A DNA stretch of 36,909 nt, taken from contig PGYS01000015.1 of NCBI GenBank assembly GCA_002839795.1, positions 1-36,909 of the forward strand. The letters are read 5' to 3'. The position numbers and the translations under genes are program-made. The DNA is from Ignavibacteriae bacterium HGW-Ignavibacteriae-3 (GTDB lineage Bacteria > Bacteroidota > Ignavibacteria > Ignavibacteriales > Melioribacteraceae). Shown one piece after another: positions 34,795 to 36,909 of the stretch (the first letter of the stretch is position 1; every line of letters begins with the position of its first letter). A model generated the notes under the pieces. That model searched no databases, had not been told where the DNA came from, and saw only the letters and a list, made by a program, of their open reading frames with translations.

Positions 34795-34810
34795 ATGAAA
34801 AATATTTCAT
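34795..34810. promoter_or_regulatory. near-palindrome upstream of the response regulator gene
   Basis: ATGAAAAATATTTCAT differs at one base from the palindrome at 32592. It lies 55 bases before the regulator ATG (minus strand), in the gap after the CcmF gene terminator where the promoter must be. Confidence 0.4.
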
Positions 34811-34870
34811 AATTACATGCTCAAGTAAAAAAATAATTCGACTCGCGCTTAATACAGGACGCTCTAAAAA

Positions 34871-34900
34871 CAAAAACCCCGCTATATGCCGGGGTTTTTG
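34871..34900 (-). terminator. rho-independent terminator of the CcmF-type gene
   Basis: An 11-bp stem, CAAAAACCCCG with CGGGGTTTTTG around an eight-base loop, lies 29 bases after the stop of the heme lyase gene. T-rich sequence follows in the minus direction. Confidence 0.88.
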
Positions 34901-34929
34901 TTTGTTGGTTAAAAGCATAAAACTAATTT

Positions 34930-36909
34930 CTAAGCCAGTGATTCTTTGGATCTTCTGAATGCCGAGATTAAAAATCCTGCGACTACTACTATTACCCCGA
35001 TCCAGACCAGGCTTATAAAAGGTTTAATGCTGGCATCCACAGTTAAGACCTCTTTTGCCGAGCTCATAGTAGCATTGGAGCCTGAAAGTTTTGCCATTTC
35101 CAGATTTACCTTTCCGGAAGCATCCATGGCACCAAGTTTAATGGAAAGATCTGCATCTTTTATTTCCACCGGTACATGTTCCTGTTTACCATTTACGGTT
35201 TTCATTACAGGTTCAACTTCGTAGGTTTTGTAATTATATTTTACGGTCAATTTCGCTCCGACCTGGAAATCCTTTCCTGCCATCATGGCACTCTGAACAT
35301 CGGCGGGAAAATTAAATGAGTTGAAAGTAATATCCGCGCCATTGTAATTCCTGGTCTCCCCTTTCTGAATTGAAAGTGTATTTCCTGCCTGGGATTCATT
35401 TCCTTCCGAGTAGCTTACCGGTTCGATATAAAAGTCCTTTGTGAAGCCGACCAATATATCGGGCTCTCTCATCAGACTGTTATTGAATTCGGCAATGAAC
35501 ATGACCGGAGACATTGTATTAGTGCTGCCATCCTTACTTATCTCGATGTTCATCTTATATTTCTTTCCGCCGTCAAAAGGTTCAATTCCCTTGAATGTGA
35601 GATCGTGCCCGAACAAACTTACAGTTTCGCCCTTAACAAGGTCGATCTGTTTCTGCTGTGTATGCCCCCCTGTTGCAATAACTCCTACTAAAAAGAGAGA
35701 AATGCCAAGATGAGCAATGTATGGTCCGACAAATGATTTTCTTCCGCGGAAGATTTTGAATGCTATTTCCCCGTTCACGAAGAGGGCGAAGAGGGATGAG
35801 AAAGCGAGAAGAATAAGCATCGGATTATTGAGACCACCGAAAATTATCATCAGCAACGTACCTACGACAGTAGCAATAACAGAAAATCTGGACTGGCTCC
35901 AAAGATCTTTCCGTTCTGTAACCTTCCATTTTAATAACATGCTCAAACCGTTCAGCAAGGAAATAATAATCGCAATAGGAAGATTCAGTTCATTGTAAAA
36001 ACTTGTCTGGACAGTCCTTCCGAATATAGGCGCCGAAGTACCGACTAAAATAATAATGGCAGAAGCTATTAAAGCAACAGAACCCGTAAAAAGAGCAAGT
36101 TCTCTCGAGAGGACATTCTCTTCAAAGGTAAAGTTGAGTGTAAGAAATTTCCACCTGTAAATAACTCCGCCAATTCCAATAATCGTGAAAGCGGAGAGAA
36201 AGACTACAAGGAACCAGTAAACCATCATTCCCGGTTCTCCGAATGAATGAACCGAGGCATCACCAAGAATACCGCTTCTGGTGAGGAAAGTACTGTAAAG
36301 AACCAGGATATAGGTCATTATGCTCAGAATAAGATTCATCTTGACAAATCGTCCCACACCGCCCTTTTCCTGCGCTTTCTTCTGAACAAGAAGAGTATGA
36401 ATGGATGCAACTCCTATTATCCAAGGAACAAGGGATGAATTTTCAACAGGATCCCAGCCCCAGTATCCGCCCCATCCCAAAACACCGTATGCCCAGTATC
36501 CGCCCAGCATAATCGCAAGACCAAGAACGCATGTCCCGGTGAGGACCCAAGGCAACGCCTGTTTAACCCAGTCCTTGTATTCATTTTTGATAATGGCAGC
36601 CAGTGCAAATGAAAACGGAACTGCCGACATTGCGAAACCAACGAACAGAATCGGAGGATGGATTTGCATCCAGAAATTCTGAAGCAAAGGATTCAGCCCC
36701 TTTCCCTGAATTATAAAATCGTTTATCGGGATATTGTTGGCTAGTAAAGCGGCATAAAGTTCTTTGCCCATCTGAACGAATTGTTTGTTCGATTGGGGGT
36801 CGCTGAATATATAATTTTGCAATGCGGATAACGAAAGAAACGCGGGATTGATATTTTTCAGTTCAATAAAATCACGTTCCATCCAGATATAATGAAACGG
36901 AGATTTGAG
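34930..36909 (-). CDS. ccmF: CcmF-type cytochrome c heme lyase (5' end outside window)
   Basis: The C-terminal 659 residues of a large polytopic membrane protein; the frame stays open to the window edge, so the apparent ATG at 36882 is probably internal. The tryptophan-rich heme-handling loop GWGGYWGWDPVENSSLVPW, the histidine in LQNFWMQIHPPILF, and the C-terminal periplasmic domain followed by a last helix (PFISLVWIGVIVVVAGFLI) are CcmF family features. It attaches heme to CXXCH cysteines in the periplasm, the step every cytochrome in this window needs. Other ccm genes would be expected beyond the edge. CcsA is an alternative name used for such proteins, but length and the C-terminal domain favour CcmF. 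Confidence 0.92.
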   Translation of the reverse strand, partial: LKSPFHYIWMERDFIELKNINPAFLSLSALQNYIFSDPQSNKQFVQMGKELYAALLANNIPINDFIIQGKGLNPLLQNFWMQIHPPILFVGFAMSAVPFSFALAAIIKNEYKDWVKQALPWVLTGTCVLGLAIMLGGYWAYGVLGWGGYWGWDPVENSSLVPWIIGVASIHTLLVQKKAQEKGGVGRFVKMNLILSIMTYILVLYSTFLTRSGILGDASVHSFGEPGMMVYWFLVVFLSAFTIIGIGGVIYRWKFLTLNFTFEENVLSRELALFTGSVALIASAIIILVGTSAPIFGRTVQTSFYNELNLPIAIIISLLNGLSMLLKWKVTERKDLWSQSRFSVIATVVGTLLMIIFGGLNNPMLILLAFSSLFALFVNGEIAFKIFRGRKSFVGPYIAHLGISLFLVGVIATGGHTQQKQIDLVKGETVSLFGHDLTFKGIEPFDGGKKYKMNIEISKDGSTNTMSPVMFIAEFNNSLMREPDILVGFTKDFYIEPVSYSEGNESQAGNTLSIQKGETRNYNGADITFNSFNFPADVQSAMMAGKDFQVGAKLTVKYNYKTYEVEPVMKTVNGKQEHVPVEIKDADLSIKLGAMDASGKVNLEMAKLSGSNATMSSAKEVLTVDASIKPFISLVWIGVIVVVAGFLISAFRRSKESLA

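Noticed and set aside
34736-34918. 60-codon minus-strand ORF before the response regulator
   Set aside because: It reads through the CcmF terminator hairpin and the probable promoter region; no protein features.
1-36909. tRNA, rRNA, CRISPR arrays, transposases or phage genes
   Set aside because: Searched by eye on both strands; no cloverleaf, spaced repeat array, transposase motif or integrase was seen.

Overview
The window looks like chromosomal DNA of an anaerobic or facultative member of the Ignavibacteria (Bacteroidota/Chlorobiota group). It is AT-rich. One secreted cytochrome ends in a type IX secretion (T9SS) type A sorting domain with the NYPNPFNP signature common in Ignavibacterium/Melioribacter-type genomes. 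Lipoprotein signals are of the loose Bacteroidota kind. Clear Shine-Dalgarno sequences precede several genes, which is less usual in Bacteroidia. The taxon is inferred from these features, not from a marker gene.

Region 1 (about 1-11,030, + strand) is an extracellular electron transfer (EET) island. It encodes a 16-heme c / cytochrome b inner-membrane fusion, a tetraheme c554-like carrier, an outer-membrane beta-barrel, a 14-heme periplasmic cytochrome and a 9-heme lipoprotein, closed by a terminator at about 6920. Next come a PAS/sigma-54 activator, a non-coding stretch with repeated TGRAACA half-sites and a well-spaced -24/-12 promoter, an 11-heme lipoprotein, and a lipoprotein with two rhodanese domains, closed by a second terminator. 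The layout resembles a porin-cytochrome conduit with its own regulated branch.

Region 2 (about 11,060-26,960, + strand) starts with a small TPR protein. It then carries a nearly complete C5 heme pathway: a HemX/CcsA-like membrane protein, hemA, hemC, hemD, hemE, hemN, hemH, hemG (FAD type), hemB and hemL. Inserted among these are a decayed four-helix-bundle (S23/IVP family) gene, an M3 peptidase and an MFS transporter. From glutamyl-tRNA to protoheme only the glutamyl-tRNA synthetase is missing from the window.

Region 3 (about 27,080-30,830) holds a PflX-like radical SAM protein converging on a long-chain acyl-CoA synthetase, then a small outer-membrane barrel. Region 4 (about 30,960-36,909, - strand) has an octaheme cytochrome with a T9SS tail, a two-component system upstream of it, and a CcmF-type cytochrome c heme lyase cut by the window edge.

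Together the window encodes heme synthesis, a heme-attachment protein and six multiheme cytochromes with 60 CXXCH motifs plus two expanded motifs. The proposed electron path is quinol pool, 16-heme/b fusion, tetraheme carrier, 14-heme cytochrome in or at the barrel, surface lipoprotein cytochromes, and perhaps the T9SS-exported octaheme protein. The path is inferred from gene content and order. The individual protein families are mostly secure.
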